This document shows positions 8,183 to 15,166 of a stretch of 28,550 nucleotides of DNA, in pieces. The first letter of the stretch is position 1, and the number at the start of each line of letters is the position of its first letter. The position numbers and the translations under genes were made by a program. Below the pieces are notes generated by a model that was not told the DNA's origin, searched no databases, and worked only from the letters and a program-made list of their open reading frames with translations. Location: IMG/VR virus record IMGVR_UViG_3300040806_000953, positions 1 through 28,550 of that record. One strand, 5' to 3'. This stretch comes from a virus.

Positions 8183-9277
8183 TTATGCTGATTGCGCCGC
8201 AGTAATATACTTACCATAACGTTCGTGGAATTCGTCAAAACATTCAACTTCGTCTGGATCAATTGGAAGACTATATTGTGTAAGTGCAAGTTTGATACCC
8301 ATAACAACTAACTCTGTATCAAAATTATCCATACTAAAGCGTAGGAAGTTGTTGACTTTGTCGTCAAACTTTTTATCGTTTTTATTACATGCTTCTCTAA
8401 GTTCGTAACAAAGTGATACGGTTAAAGAATACATAGCACTAATTTCTTTATTTTGTAAGTCTTTTACTTTGCCTGCTAAGATATCAGTTGGGTTAGGCAT
8501 TTTAGATGCAATTTTTCGGTGCGCCATAAATTTAACAGCAAGACCTTCGCCTACTGATCCGCTTACAAGATCTGTTGTAGTTTCTTCATCTTCACCGTCT
8601 TCTAACAGTTCTGATACAAATGACCACGAACGAGGCGTAGCAAATGAACGACTTGGACTCTTAGGATCAAAATCATACAAGTCTTTTTTAGCAAATGTCA
8701 AATAACCTACAACGTCCTTGTGTTGATTATTTTCTGGTGCAACTGCCCAATCAAACCAATCATCAAATGATACAGTAAGCTCTAAGTGTACAAAGCGGTT
8801 AGCCAGCGGAGCAGGCATACGATATGTAACACCTTTGTCAGCTTCACGGTTGCCTGCCGCAATAATAATAACGTTGTCGGGCAGTTTATATGTACCTACT
8901 CGACGATTAAGAATCAACTGGTATGCTGCCGCTTGTACTGCTGGCGCCGCAGAGTTCATCTCATCTAAGAACAATACAATATTATCAAATTGCTCTGCCA
9001 TTTCCTGTGTAGGCAATTCAATTGGCGGAGCCCATTTCATTGTATTATCGTTGGCAGCATAATAAGGCATGCCTTTAATATCTGTTGGATCCCATAATGA
9101 TAGACGAATATCAATCAAATGCGAGTTAGGTAGTGAGTTGGTTACTTGCCCTACAATGTCCGACTTACCAATACCTGGAGGTCCCCAAAGGAAGATTGGA
9201 CGTTTTTTCTTCATAGCACGTAGAATACTACGTTTTGCTTTATTTGGAGTTACAGTACGTGTTGCAATATTTTCCAT
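8183..9277 (-). CDS. MoxR-family AAA+ ATPase
   Basis: A 364-residue ATPase starting at ATG 9277 (MENIATRTVT) with AAAGGG upstream; the frame continues 15 codons higher, across the promoter region. Walker A is GPPGIGKS (32-39) and Walker B is IVLFLDE (100-106), followed by MNSA, with a sensor-like AAGNRE further on. Layout and length fit MoxR-type chaperone ATPases, which remodel protein targets through a VWA-domain partner. That partner is the next gene downstream. A sigma70-type promoter lies just upstream (9311-9339), so this pair is probably transcribed early. Cytoplasmic. Confidence 0.85.
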   Translation of the reverse strand: MENIATRTVTPNKAKRSILRAMKKKRPIFLWGPPGIGKSDIVGQVTNSLPNSHLIDIRLSLWDPTDIKGMPYYAANDNTMKWAPPIELPTQEMAEQFDNIVLFLDEMNSAAPAVQAAAYQLILNRRVGTYKLPDNVIIIAAGNREADKGVTYRMPAPLANRFVHLELTVSFDDWFDWAVAPENNQHKDVVGYLTFAKKDLYDFDPKSPSRSFATPRSWSFVSELLEDGEDEETTTDLVSGSVGEGLAVKFMAHRKIASKMPNPTDILAGKVKDLQNKEISAMYSLTVSLCYELREACNKNDKKFDDKVNNFLRFSMDNFDTELVVMGIKLALTQYSLPIDPDEVECFDEFHERYGKYITAAQSA

Positions 9278-9310
9278 TACTTTTGCCCTTTGCTGTGTTG
9301 CTATACTACT

Positions 9311-9339
9311 AATATAGTACATATTGAGTCAAAAGTCAA
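9311..9339 (-). promoter_or_regulatory. Sigma70-type promoter for moxR/VWA genes
   Basis: On the minus strand, TTGACT (9334-9339) and TATATT (9311-9316) are separated by exactly 17 bases. The -35 hexamer contains the TGA stop of the upstream gene (9336-9338). The predicted start of transcription leaves a short leader before the ATG at 9277. Confidence 0.7.
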
Positions 9340-9722
9340 CCGCTTTTGGCAAATTTTTCCATAGTTTTTGTCAATCCGTATCTATTAATATCGCCTGAAA
9401 AGAGTGTTAGTTCAACAGCTTTTCTTTCGTTTGTGACATAGATACTATACGGAGTAAGATAATATGGACTATCAATAAACTGATCTAAGAATATAATAGC
9501 ATGAACAGTTAAGTTAGTGTCTTTAGGAAACGGAACTTCGTATACAGTAATTTCTAATTCGTTTAACATTTGAAAGCCGTCATCGGTTAAACGTAATCCG
9601 CCAATATTTTTGTTTCGAGTGTTTTTCCACCATTTTGGAATGTGCTCTTTTACAGACACTTCATTAGTACTCTTACCTTGTTGATGCAAAAAAACTTTTG
9701 TATATTTTTGCTTAGGATTCAT
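9336..9722 (-). CDS. Unknown phage protein
   Basis: A 128-residue protein with no recognised domain. The N-terminus is basic (KQKYTKVFLHQQGKS). The centre contains PKWWKNTRNKNIGGLRLTDD and the remainder is probably beta-rich (ELEITVYEVPFP; AIIFLDQF). It starts two bases after the stop of the 93-residue gene upstream, so the two are likely co-translated. Its TGA stop is part of the -35 box of the moxR promoter. Confidence 0.65.
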   Translation of the reverse strand: MNPKQKYTKVFLHQQGKSTNEVSVKEHIPKWWKNTRNKNIGGLRLTDDGFQMLNELEITVYEVPFPKDTNLTVHAIIFLDQFIDSPYYLTPYSIYVTNERKAVELTLFSGDINRYGLTKTMEKFAKSG

Positions 9723-9724
9723 TA

Positions 9725-10006
9725 TTAAACTTTTTCACCTTGTGTTAGCTTATAAACAGAGAAGTCAGTACAATTAAATAAACGATTTAATCGTTTTTGT
9801 AGATTTAGTGCATGTCCTGGATTAGAAAAACTTACCTTTTTATATTTAGGGCCCGGGTAGTTTGTGATTACATTTAGTGTCTTTAAATTAAAAGGTTTTC
9901 CCTTGTAAAAGACTGCCCAAATTGCATCAGCTTCGAGCACTTGCTCGCTTTTATAGGTAGTTTTTTCTATTTTTTCTAATAAAACAGTAGGCTTAGGTCT
10001 ACTCAT
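9725..10006 (-). CDS. Small basic unknown protein
   Basis: A 93-residue protein containing DAIWAVFYKGKPFNLKT and FSNPGHALNLQKRLNRLFN, with a short beta-rich C-terminus ending in VYKLTQGEKV. It looks like a conserved family of marine T4-like phages with no known role. AAAGGAACG precedes the ATG. A late-promoter-like ATAAATA lies about 30 bases upstream, so late expression with the following 128-residue gene is likely. Confidence 0.65.
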   Translation of the reverse strand: MSRPKPTVLLEKIEKTTYKSEQVLEADAIWAVFYKGKPFNLKTLNVITNYPGPKYKKVSFSNPGHALNLQKRLNRLFNCTDFSVYKLTQGEKV

Positions 10007-10035
10007 ATGCGTTCCTTTGTAGTTATATACGCATA

Positions 10036-10042
10036 TATTTAT
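10036..10042 (-). promoter_or_regulatory. T4-late-like promoter box
   Basis: The minus strand reads ATAAATA, followed by TATG, in the 45-base gap upstream of the 93-residue gene. It matches the tail fibre box in sequence and in its distance of about 30 bases from the ATG. Confidence 0.5.
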
Positions 10043-10051
10043 CTAAAAAAA

Positions 10052-10282
10052 TTAGAAATTTTCGCCTTGCATTACAATACTAATAACTTCTTCTGCATTT
10101 TTATCTTTAATAAGTAGTTCTTCTAGATCACCGTTTAGTCTAGTCATTACTTCGGCTAGTGTAAATGCAACTTTTTTAGCAGTCTGTATATCTAATCTAA
10201 TTTCTTTTTGATTACTTGCGTCTGCAGATTTTACTTGTTGTATAAATTTTTCTAAAGGAATAGTATTTAGAGATTCTTTCAT
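10052..10282 (-). CDS. Small unknown protein
   Basis: A 76-residue, probably all-helical protein (FIQQVKSADASNQKEIRLDI; KVAFTLAEVMTRLNGDLEEL). No domain is recognised. Its ATG overlaps the TGA of the upstream 158-residue gene (ATGA at 10279-10282), so its translation is coupled to that gene. Confidence 0.65.
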   Translation of the reverse strand: MKESLNTIPLEKFIQQVKSADASNQKEIRLDIQTAKKVAFTLAEVMTRLNGDLEELLIKDKNAEEVISIVMQGENF

Positions 10283-10755
10283 TGTCTATCCTTTTTATTT
10301 GCAAGACTTAATTTGTGTTTCATTTCTAAATCAGTTAAGAACGGTCCTTGATATTCGTAACGCTCGCAAGTTATTAGTTTAGGGCAAAAACTTTTAACCC
10401 AGCCTTTGTCAAACTGAATAATATAGTAACCTGCACAATATAAACTAGTAGACTTCTCACTTTTTGTAAACAGCGGTAATTTGCGTTTAACATCAAATAC
10501 ACTATTACATGGAGGAACATTTGTTGGAAATCCGTGAACTTCTTTTTCTGTTATTACATATTCTTTAATACTTCCATTAAAAATGCTCTTTCCTAATTCT
10601 TTTGTAAGTGTAGATTTATCTTTAAAAAATTTATTTTTATTAGATGTACTAAACATATAACGATCTTCGTTGTAGCTAATAGTTCCAACCTTATCAGAAC
10701 CGTTTTCTACAATCCAAAATTTGTTTTTTAATATTTCTTTTGCTTTAAGCCCCAT
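10279..10755 (-). CDS. Unknown phage protein
   Basis: A 158-residue protein starting at ATG 10755 (MGLKAKEILKNKFWIV), preceded by GAGGTATAATA; the open frame upstream lies within the RNase H gene. It is rich in Lys and aromatic residues and probably beta-rich, with FWIVENGSDKVGTISY, a central EVHGFPTNVPPCNSVFDVKR and a C-terminal CERYEYQGPFLTDLEMKH. No domain is recognised. It overlaps RNase H by 11 bases, placing it in the operon started by the rnh promoter. Confidence 0.7.
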   Translation of the reverse strand: MGLKAKEILKNKFWIVENGSDKVGTISYNEDRYMFSTSNKNKFFKDKSTLTKELGKSIFNGSIKEYVITEKEVHGFPTNVPPCNSVFDVKRKLPLFTKSEKSTSLYCAGYYIIQFDKGWVKSFCPKLITCERYEYQGPFLTDLEMKHKLSLANKKDRQ

Positions 10756-11734
10756 TATTATACCTCGCTTGTAATGGTTCGGCAAACGATGCCGCTTGGT
10801 CTGCAATACGTTGCATATCCCACTTAGCACAGAACTTCATTAGTCTCATGCCTACTTGAGAAATATTTTTACCTTCAACTGATTGAACAGTATTATTTAT
10901 AATTTCTCTAATATCTTCGGGTTGTGCAGTTAAATCACACAGTACAACATTGCGTGTGTAGTCATCTAGTACACGATGCTCTTGACCGTTGTGATCTGTC
11001 CAACGCTGTAGCATCATGTTATTCCAATTGTAACCTTTAGTACCTTTGTCTTCGTATGCTTCAATAAGGCCTACTTTATTCTTAGTACCTTTCTTGCGGA
11101 CACCTGGATAAGCACTAAACACGTTGTCACTAGTATCACCACGCATACACTTTTCAAATAACATGTAGTCAGGATGTGGAGCAGGCTTAGGCTCGTTAGT
11201 CTTCTTGTCAATTACACGCTCGCCCTTATCATCAAAGTAACCTTCGTGTGTAATAGTAACGTTCTGTATACCGTTATACTGACGTACATTAGGTGCAATA
11301 AGTTGTGCAAAGTCACCGTCTGTACTAATAATAACATGGTTGTCGTTAGGATGTAATTGTATCCAACCAGCAATAAGATCATCTGCTTCTAGTTGCATAT
11401 GTTGCATAACAGTACAGTTAGTCTTTGTACTTACAAAATTTTTAAACTCGTCAAAGATCTCCCAAAACACTTTGTCTTCATCTGCTTGTGCAGGAGTCAT
11501 TGCATCTCGAGTCTCTTTGCGGTTACGTTTGTAAGGCTCGTAGTAGTCCTTGCGCCAACTGCGTCCTTCTAAACAAAACACAACATGATCTGCATCAAAG
11601 TCGCGCCATGCTTTTTTAACACCTGCAAGGGTGATATGTAATGCCATACCTAACTTTGTATCAATGTCGCCACGTACAACGTGTCTTGCACGAAAGAACG
11701 TGTTAGCAGTATCTACTAGAATATATGTTGCCAT
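10745..11734 (-). CDS. rnh: RNase H / 5'-3' exonuclease (T4 Rnh-like)
   Basis: A 329-residue FEN-family nuclease, near the size of T4 RNase H (about 305). It removes RNA primers and flaps from the lagging strand. Acidic and basic motifs appear in order: LVDTANTFFRARH (Asp8), YEPYKRNRKE (66-74), LEADDLIA with Asp118 and Asp119, STDGDFAQL (Asp139, Asp141) and MRGDTSDNV (Asp200, Asp203). These are the metal-binding residues of 5' nucleases. It starts at 11734, with GAGGCAAACTA before the ATG, and a consensus sigma70 promoter stands just upstream. It would work with the polymerase and clamp encoded further right. Confidence 0.9.
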   Translation of the reverse strand: MATYILVDTANTFFRARHVVRGDIDTKLGMALHITLAGVKKAWRDFDADHVVFCLEGRSWRKDYYEPYKRNRKETRDAMTPAQADEDKVFWEIFDEFKNFVSTKTNCTVMQHMQLEADDLIAGWIQLHPNDNHVIISTDGDFAQLIAPNVRQYNGIQNVTITHEGYFDDKGERVIDKKTNEPKPAPHPDYMLFEKCMRGDTSDNVFSAYPGVRKKGTKNKVGLIEAYEDKGTKGYNWNNMMLQRWTDHNGQEHRVLDDYTRNVVLCDLTAQPEDIREIINNTVQSVEGKNISQVGMRLMKFCAKWDMQRIADQAASFAEPLQARYNNGA

Positions 11735-11763
11735 TAGTTTGCCTCTGTGTAATTTATAGTATT

Positions 11764-11792
11764 ATTATAGCATCGGATCTGACTATTGTCAA
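11764..11792 (-). promoter_or_regulatory. Consensus sigma70 promoter for rnh
   Basis: The minus strand has TTGACA (11787-11792) and TATAAT (11764-11769) separated by exactly 17 bases, a perfect match to both hexamers. It sits in the 61-base gap between the 126-residue gene and rnh. Strong early expression using the host RNA polymerase is expected. Confidence 0.85.
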
Positions 11793-11795
11793 CCA

Positions 11796-12176
11796 TTAAG
11801 ATATTTCACTTTTACCTTTGTCAATCGGCACTACATTAATGTAACCAGCATCACGTTTAGGATCTTGTCCTTCTTCCCCTAGCATTTGTGCTACAATAGT
11901 TCTAAACCATGCATCAACAATCTGCTCATTAGTTTCGCCTGAGTAACCTGCATCAAGTAGTTGTTCGATAAACTCATTATTCCAATCGAGCTCAAAGAAA
12001 CCGTTCTTAATGTTATCTGGATTCACTTGTGTATCTAGTACTGCTACCCAAGGTTTCTTATCTTTGGTTGCCTGTGCTTTTTCTTTTTCAAGAATAGCTC
12101 TGCGTTCTTCTTCTGAAGTAAGTTTTTTAACTTCTTCAGCTTTCATACCCAACGCTTTTTTCATTTTATCTAACAT
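11796..12176 (-). CDS. Unknown phage protein
   Basis: A 126-residue protein. A charged helical N-terminus (MKAEEVKKLTSEEERRAILE) precedes a more globular domain with WVAVLDTQVNPDNIKNGFFE, LDWNNEFIEQLLDAGYSG and DAWFRTIVAQMLGEEGQ. A good Shine-Dalgarno sequence, AGGATGG, lies before the ATG, inside the end of the small upstream gene. From memory it resembles a conserved family of marine T4-like phages with no known function. It is the last gene before the rnh promoter. Confidence 0.65.
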   Translation of the reverse strand: MLDKMKKALGMKAEEVKKLTSEEERRAILEKEKAQATKDKKPWVAVLDTQVNPDNIKNGFFELDWNNEFIEQLLDAGYSGETNEQIVDAWFRTIVAQMLGEEGQDPKRDAGYINVVPIDKGKSEIS

Positions 12177-12179
12177 ATA

Positions 12180-12278
12180 TTACCATCCTGCCTTTCGTAT
12201 TTTATCTTCGTTAATAGGAGCCTTCATAGCCCGTTCGTGTTGCTTGTTCTTGTATTTTGCATCAAGTGCCCCACGCAT
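12180..12278 (-). CDS. Possible 32-residue peptide after queE
   Basis: A 32-residue basic peptide starting MRGALDAKYKNKQHERAM and ending in KAGW. It overlaps the 3' end of queE by 17 bases and fills the gap before the next gene, whose ribosome binding site lies in its last codons. The same frame stays open upstream to 12680, but that part lies antiparallel-free within queE in another frame and is hydrophobic noise. No convincing Shine-Dalgarno sequence is visible, so this call is tentative. Confidence 0.35.
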   Translation of the reverse strand: MRGALDAKYKNKQHERAMKAPINEDKIRKAGW

Positions 12279-13218
12279 TTCCGAAGAGTGAAATGTGTAG
12301 TCTTGGAGTGAATCTCCATCCTTCTGCCATACACGCTTCGGCAACTTCTTTAACGTTGAGATTGTATTCTTCACTGCGTCCGCCCATTGGCATAAGATAG
12401 ACTGGACATTGTACCCCGGCACTTCTGTAAGCGTCCACAGCTCTCTTAACCTCTGCAAAGTCGCTTTCAGTAGCGACAACAAACTTGAGATACAATTCGC
12501 TATCGCTAACCCTAGTATAATCAAGAGCAACGTCAGGCTTAATAGCAGTCTCCCAAGGTTCTCCGCTAACACTAAGTTTTGGGGAACAACTCCAAGTGAC
12601 TTGAATTCTGTTAGACCTGTTGAGATACTCGTAGAGATCATTGTGTAATAGTTGTGTAGTGTTTGTTTCAAATGTAACATTTTTTAAATCCTGCATACGT
12701 GGATGTTCGAACAGCTCTACGTAAAGTCGTTGCCACGCCAACAACGGCTCACCACCTGTCATAATTAAGTGTACATCTTGACCATTATCTTGTACCCAAT
12801 TACCATTAGGAGTAAGTGAAAGCAAATGTTCAACTACTTCGTCTACAGTTGCCTGTTTATTAAAGTGTTTAAACTCTGGATAGATACTAGCATAAGTGTC
12901 ACATCCTGTATGAATAATAGGTAAGTCTGTAAACTCTTTTGTAGTTTCATGTACACCTGCGTCAAGTAATCCTTGTACTTCAGCATTATGGATAATGCCA
13001 GCTTTCTGTTTTTCGTCACGCATTAGCTCGTTCTTTAAGCCAAAGTTCATACAACGAAAGTTACAACCAAATGTGCGTAGGAATACACTAGGTACTCCTA
13101 CAAACTTGCCTTCGCCTTGTACTGAATAAAATGCTTCTGAATATCTAAGTTTCATAGCTGGCTTTCTGTTAACTGCTTCATGTGACGGATATCCTTTTTC
13201 AAATACTGGTGCTATCAT
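12262..13218 (-). CDS. queE: 7-carboxy-7-deazaguanine synthase-like radical SAM enzyme
   Basis: A 318-residue protein starting at ATG 13218, which overlaps the stop of the 44-residue gene as ATGA and has AAGGATG upstream. It would convert 6-carboxytetrahydropterin to 7-carboxy-7-deazaguanine. Visible QueE features are SVQGEGKFVGVPSVFLRTFG, the radical SAM cysteines and MTGGEPLLAW. The cluster motif is unusual: Cys52 and Cys56 (GCNFRC) are followed by MNFG rather than a third Cys two residues later. The likely third ligand is Cys106 in HTGCDTYAS, which matches the WCDT motif of bacterial QueE but lies 49 residues further on. A similar split may be typical of phage QueE. Its neighbours folE, queD-like and dpdA support the deazaguanine role. 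Confidence 0.8.
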   Translation of the reverse strand: MIAPVFEKGYPSHEAVNRKPAMKLRYSEAFYSVQGEGKFVGVPSVFLRTFGCNFRCMNFGLKNELMRDEKQKAGIIHNAEVQGLLDAGVHETTKEFTDLPIIHTGCDTYASIYPEFKHFNKQATVDEVVEHLLSLTPNGNWVQDNGQDVHLIMTGGEPLLAWQRLYVELFEHPRMQDLKNVTFETNTTQLLHNDLYEYLNRSNRIQVTWSCSPKLSVSGEPWETAIKPDVALDYTRVSDSELYLKFVVATESDFAEVKRAVDAYRSAGVQCPVYLMPMGGRSEEYNLNVKEVAEACMAEGWRFTPRLHISLFGNAWGT

Positions 13219-13349
13219 TTGTTTAACATCCTTGCACAAGTAAAGAAACTGTTTTCTTCCAAACAATCACTCCAGATATGTTGTAGATAAAATCCTACAC
13301 CTACAACAAAGATAAGTGCAGCAGCACCATAAATTAGTTTCTCAATCAT
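13215..13349 (-). CDS. 44-residue membrane peptide between folE and queE
   Basis: A 44-residue protein starting MIEKLIYGAAALIFVVG. One hydrophobic segment (residues 5-22) suggests a single membrane span, followed by a polar tail with YLQHIWSDCLEENSFFTC and ending in ARMLNK. Both ends are coupled: its ATG overlaps the folE TGA, and its TGA overlaps the queE ATG. This double overlap and the natural composition make it a real gene despite its size. From memory, a very similar tail occurs in tiny proteins of other marine T4-like phages. Function unknown; it may only sit in the operon and not act in deazaguanine synthesis. Confidence 0.75.
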   Translation of the reverse strand: MIEKLIYGAAALIFVVGVGFYLQHIWSDCLEENSFFTCARMLNK

Positions 13350-14029
13350 CGTGCAAACTCCTGTTGTAGTTTAATGTTGTCAAAGAACTCTTTCTTTGTA
13401 CCAGCATCATCTTTAAAAGATCCACGTAATACAGTTGTTTGTGTTAAACTACTGTGTGCCATAATGCCGCGATTCTCACAACAGCCGTGTGTTGCTTGAA
13501 TGTAAACACCCAAGTGTTCTGCATCTGTTGCCGCTTGAATCTCACGTGCAATATCATTTGCAAGTTCTTCTTGTAGTGTTCCACGTCTAGCACACCATTG
13601 CGCAATACGTGTGTACTTGCTTAGACCAATTAATTTGTCTGCGGCAATAATACCAATGTATGCAATACCAGCTACTGGCTGGTGATGATGCGAACACATA
13701 CTCTTTAGTTCCGAACGCACTACTAGCATACCTTCATAGCGATCATCACTATCATTAGGAAATGCTGTTGCAGTTGGCGCAGGATCATAACGTCCTGCCA
13801 TGATCTCATTGTAGTACATCTTAGCTAAACGCTTTGCTGTACCTTTGCTGTTAGGGTCTTGATATCTATCAATTACAAGTGCGTCTAGCACACTTTCAAA
13901 TGCTGTAGTTGCTTCGTTGATAAGTTCTTCTTTATCACCTTCTTGCAATACTGCACTAATATTATCGCCAGCCCAATAGCGTTGTTTTGCCTGTACTAGG
14001 CGTGCCTTAATTTCTTCACTTTTACTCAT
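13346..14029 (-). CDS. folE: GTP cyclohydrolase I (FolE)
   Basis: A 227-residue enzyme of normal FolE length. It opens GTP to give 7,8-dihydroneopterin triphosphate, the first step of folate and 7-deazaguanine synthesis. Zinc ligands are visible as Cys112 and His115 (MCSHHHQPVAGIAYIG) and Cys183 in HGCCENRGI. Other family motifs are present, including IGLSKYTRIAQWCARR and LQEELANDIA. The start has GGAGAAG upstream. A perfect sigma70 promoter and a 37-base dyad precede it. The gene is ATGA-coupled through a 44-residue peptide to queE. Supplying precursor for DNA deazaguanine is the likely purpose, since no folate genes are nearby. Confidence 0.93.
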   Translation of the reverse strand: MSKSEEIKARLVQAKQRYWAGDNISAVLQEGDKEELINEATTAFESVLDALVIDRYQDPNSKGTAKRLAKMYYNEIMAGRYDPAPTATAFPNDSDDRYEGMLVVRSELKSMCSHHHQPVAGIAYIGIIAADKLIGLSKYTRIAQWCARRGTLQEELANDIAREIQAATDAEHLGVYIQATHGCCENRGIMAHSSLTQTTVLRGSFKDDAGTKKEFFDNIKLQQEFAR

Positions 14030-14068
14030 TTACTTCTCCGATGTTTAGGCAGTGGATTGCCGGTAGTA

Positions 14069-14105
14069 ATACAATGCACAATATAACTTATATTATACAT
14101 TGTAT
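14069..14105. promoter_or_regulatory. 37-bp dyad overlapping the folE promoter
   Basis: ATACAATG (14069-14076) and CATTGTAT (14098-14105) are perfect inverted arms. Between them AATATAA (14080-14086) and TTATATT (14088-14094) form a second inverted pair around a central C, with three unpaired bases on each side. The dyad covers the -10 box and the probable transcription start of folE, so it is placed to act as an operator. Part of the symmetry could be an accident of AT richness. Confidence 0.55.
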
Positions 14106-14120
14106 TTAGGTTTTTGTCAA
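14092..14120 (-). promoter_or_regulatory. Consensus sigma70 promoter for folE
   Basis: TTGACA (14115-14120) and TATAAT (14092-14097) lie on the minus strand with a 17-base spacer, AAAACCTAAATACAATG. The -35 box contains the TGA stop of the upstream gene (14117-14119). The spacer carries CTAAATA, a motif shared with the dsbA and cytidylyltransferase promoters. Confidence 0.85.
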
Positions 14121-14317
14121 GTAAAATGTTGATTTAACATTTCAATACGATCTGTTGCCGCGGCCATTTTATCAAGCTCTTCTTGAATAGCTTCGACAAT
14201 ATCACTGTGCTCGCCGATACCTACACTTTGATGCATATACACCATAATGTTTGTTTTTGCTCTTTCAAGCTCACCTTCGGCATGCATCCGTGCCGCTTTT
14301 ACTAATTGTTCTTTCAT
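14117..14317 (-). CDS. Small helical unknown protein
   Basis: A 66-residue, probably all-helical protein (LVKAARMHAEGELERAKTNI; SDIVEAIQEELDKMAAATDR). No domain is recognised. The ATG overlaps the TGA of the upstream 41-residue gene (ATGA at 14314-14317). Its own stop codon lies within the -35 box of the folE promoter. Confidence 0.65.
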   Translation of the reverse strand: MKEQLVKAARMHAEGELERAKTNIMVYMHQSVGIGEHSDIVEAIQEELDKMAAATDRIEMLNQHFT

Positions 14318-14439
14318 TTGCTTTCCTTTGCTTTCTGTTTATTTTCATATTCTGCTTTTTTCTCGAGGTACTGCTCCTCAGATAAACTGTGCCATCCACA
14401 ACATCTACCAGTAGGTGATCTTCCACAAGGGCAACTCAT
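14314..14439 (-). CDS. 41-residue Cys motif peptide (SEC-C-like)
   Basis: A 41-residue protein starting MSCPCGRSPTGRCCGWHSLS. The CPCG...CC pattern resembles the SEC-C zinc-binding motif found at the end of SecA and in other proteins; the rest is a charged helix with YLEKKAEYENKQKAKESK. Both ends are ATGA overlaps: with the phosphoribosyltransferase stop at its start and with the 66-residue gene at its end. Conserved Cys spacing and double coupling support a real gene. It probably binds zinc; its partner is unknown. Confidence 0.75.
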   Translation of the reverse strand: MSCPCGRSPTGRCCGWHSLSEEQYLEKKAEYENKQKAKESK

Positions 14440-14945
14440 CCGCCAAGCTCCCACGGATATACCAGCCAAACATCTTCTTCGGCTTTGTTTACTTCGTGCC
14501 AGTGATAATCTACTTCACCAAACTCACTACTTAGATTTTCTGTCATTGCAGCAAATCGAACATTTTTACCCCATACAGTATCCCATTTAGGATCATTAGG
14601 TAAACACCCTGCAGGCCAATCTTTTCTAATCCAGTTAAAGGTAGCACCAGTATCGTTGATATCATCTACAATAAGGATGTTCTTTGGATCTTTTTCATAA
14701 CCATATGCATCTTCGGCCATCCAACAGTTGCTTTCACATTCTTCACCGTCTTTGGCATCACGAAGTTTGACTTTGAGTGTTTCCATACGACAATCTAACA
14801 ACTGACTAATACGCAACGCAAGAGGTAATCCTCCTCTTGTAATGCCTACAACATAATCGGGTGTCCAATTATCTTTGTACATTTTTATTATAATATCTAT
14901 TGCGGCATTGTGCAAATCGTTGTATGTATAGTAATGTTTTTTCAT
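14436..14945 (-). CDS. Purine phosphoribosyltransferase-like protein
   Basis: A type I phosphoribosyltransferase fold protein of 169 residues. The PRPP-binding loop is ILIVDDINDTGAT, and an N-terminal GITRGGLPLALRIS matches the hypoxanthine/xanthine-guanine transferase family. It would join a purine-like base to PRPP. The ATG at 14945 is chosen because it overlaps the upstream TGA as ATGA; an ATG three codons earlier (14954) is the alternative. It lies within the deazaguanine island. A role in salvaging guanine or a deazaguanine base is tempting, but the base specificity cannot be read. Confidence 0.78.
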   Translation of the reverse strand: MKKHYYTYNDLHNAAIDIIIKMYKDNWTPDYVVGITRGGLPLALRISQLLDCRMETLKVKLRDAKDGEECESNCWMAEDAYGYEKDPKNILIVDDINDTGATFNWIRKDWPAGCLPNDPKWDTVWGKNVRFAAMTENLSSEFGEVDYHWHEVNKAEEDVWLVYPWELGG

Positions 14946-15166
14946 TTCTTCCATTCATCCATTTCAGTTTTAATTTCATTGCCTTCTGTGTCATTAGCAA
15001 TTAACAAAGCCATTGCTTGTATATCATCAATAAGATTTTGACATGCTGCCTTGTCATATTCTTTATAACTAATTTCAGCAAACTCGTTGCGAACTCGATG
15101 TAATAGAATAGCCTTGTCTTTCATTACTTCAAGTCTTCTTATAAGGTCTTCAATAGTATGTAACAT
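14942..15166 (-). CDS. Small helical unknown protein
   Basis: A 74-residue, probably helical protein (MLHTIEDLIRRLEVMKDKAI; EYDKAACQNLIDDIQAMALL). No recognised domain. It is joined on both sides: its ATG overlaps the upstream stop as TAATG at 15166, and its TGA overlaps the phosphoribosyltransferase ATG. Function unknown. Confidence 0.65.
   Translation of the reverse strand: MLHTIEDLIRRLEVMKDKAILLHRVRNEFAEISYKEYDKAACQNLIDDIQAMALLIANDTEGNEIKTEMDEWKK

Noticed and set aside
8173-8307. N-terminal extension of the VWA/metallopeptidase protein
   Set aside because: The extra 45 residues overlap the MoxR gene and look unstructured. ATG 8172 has a strong AAGGAGAAGG site.
9325-9350. CAAAAG/CTTTTG inverted repeat considered as a terminator
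   Set aside because: The stem is weak, lies across a stop codon and promoter, and has no T-run in the minus direction.
12279-12680. Upper part of a 166-codon minus-strand frame overlapping queE
   Set aside because: It lies inside queE in another frame and encodes a hydrophobic, low-information sequence. Only the last 32 codons, outside most of queE, were kept as a tentative gene.
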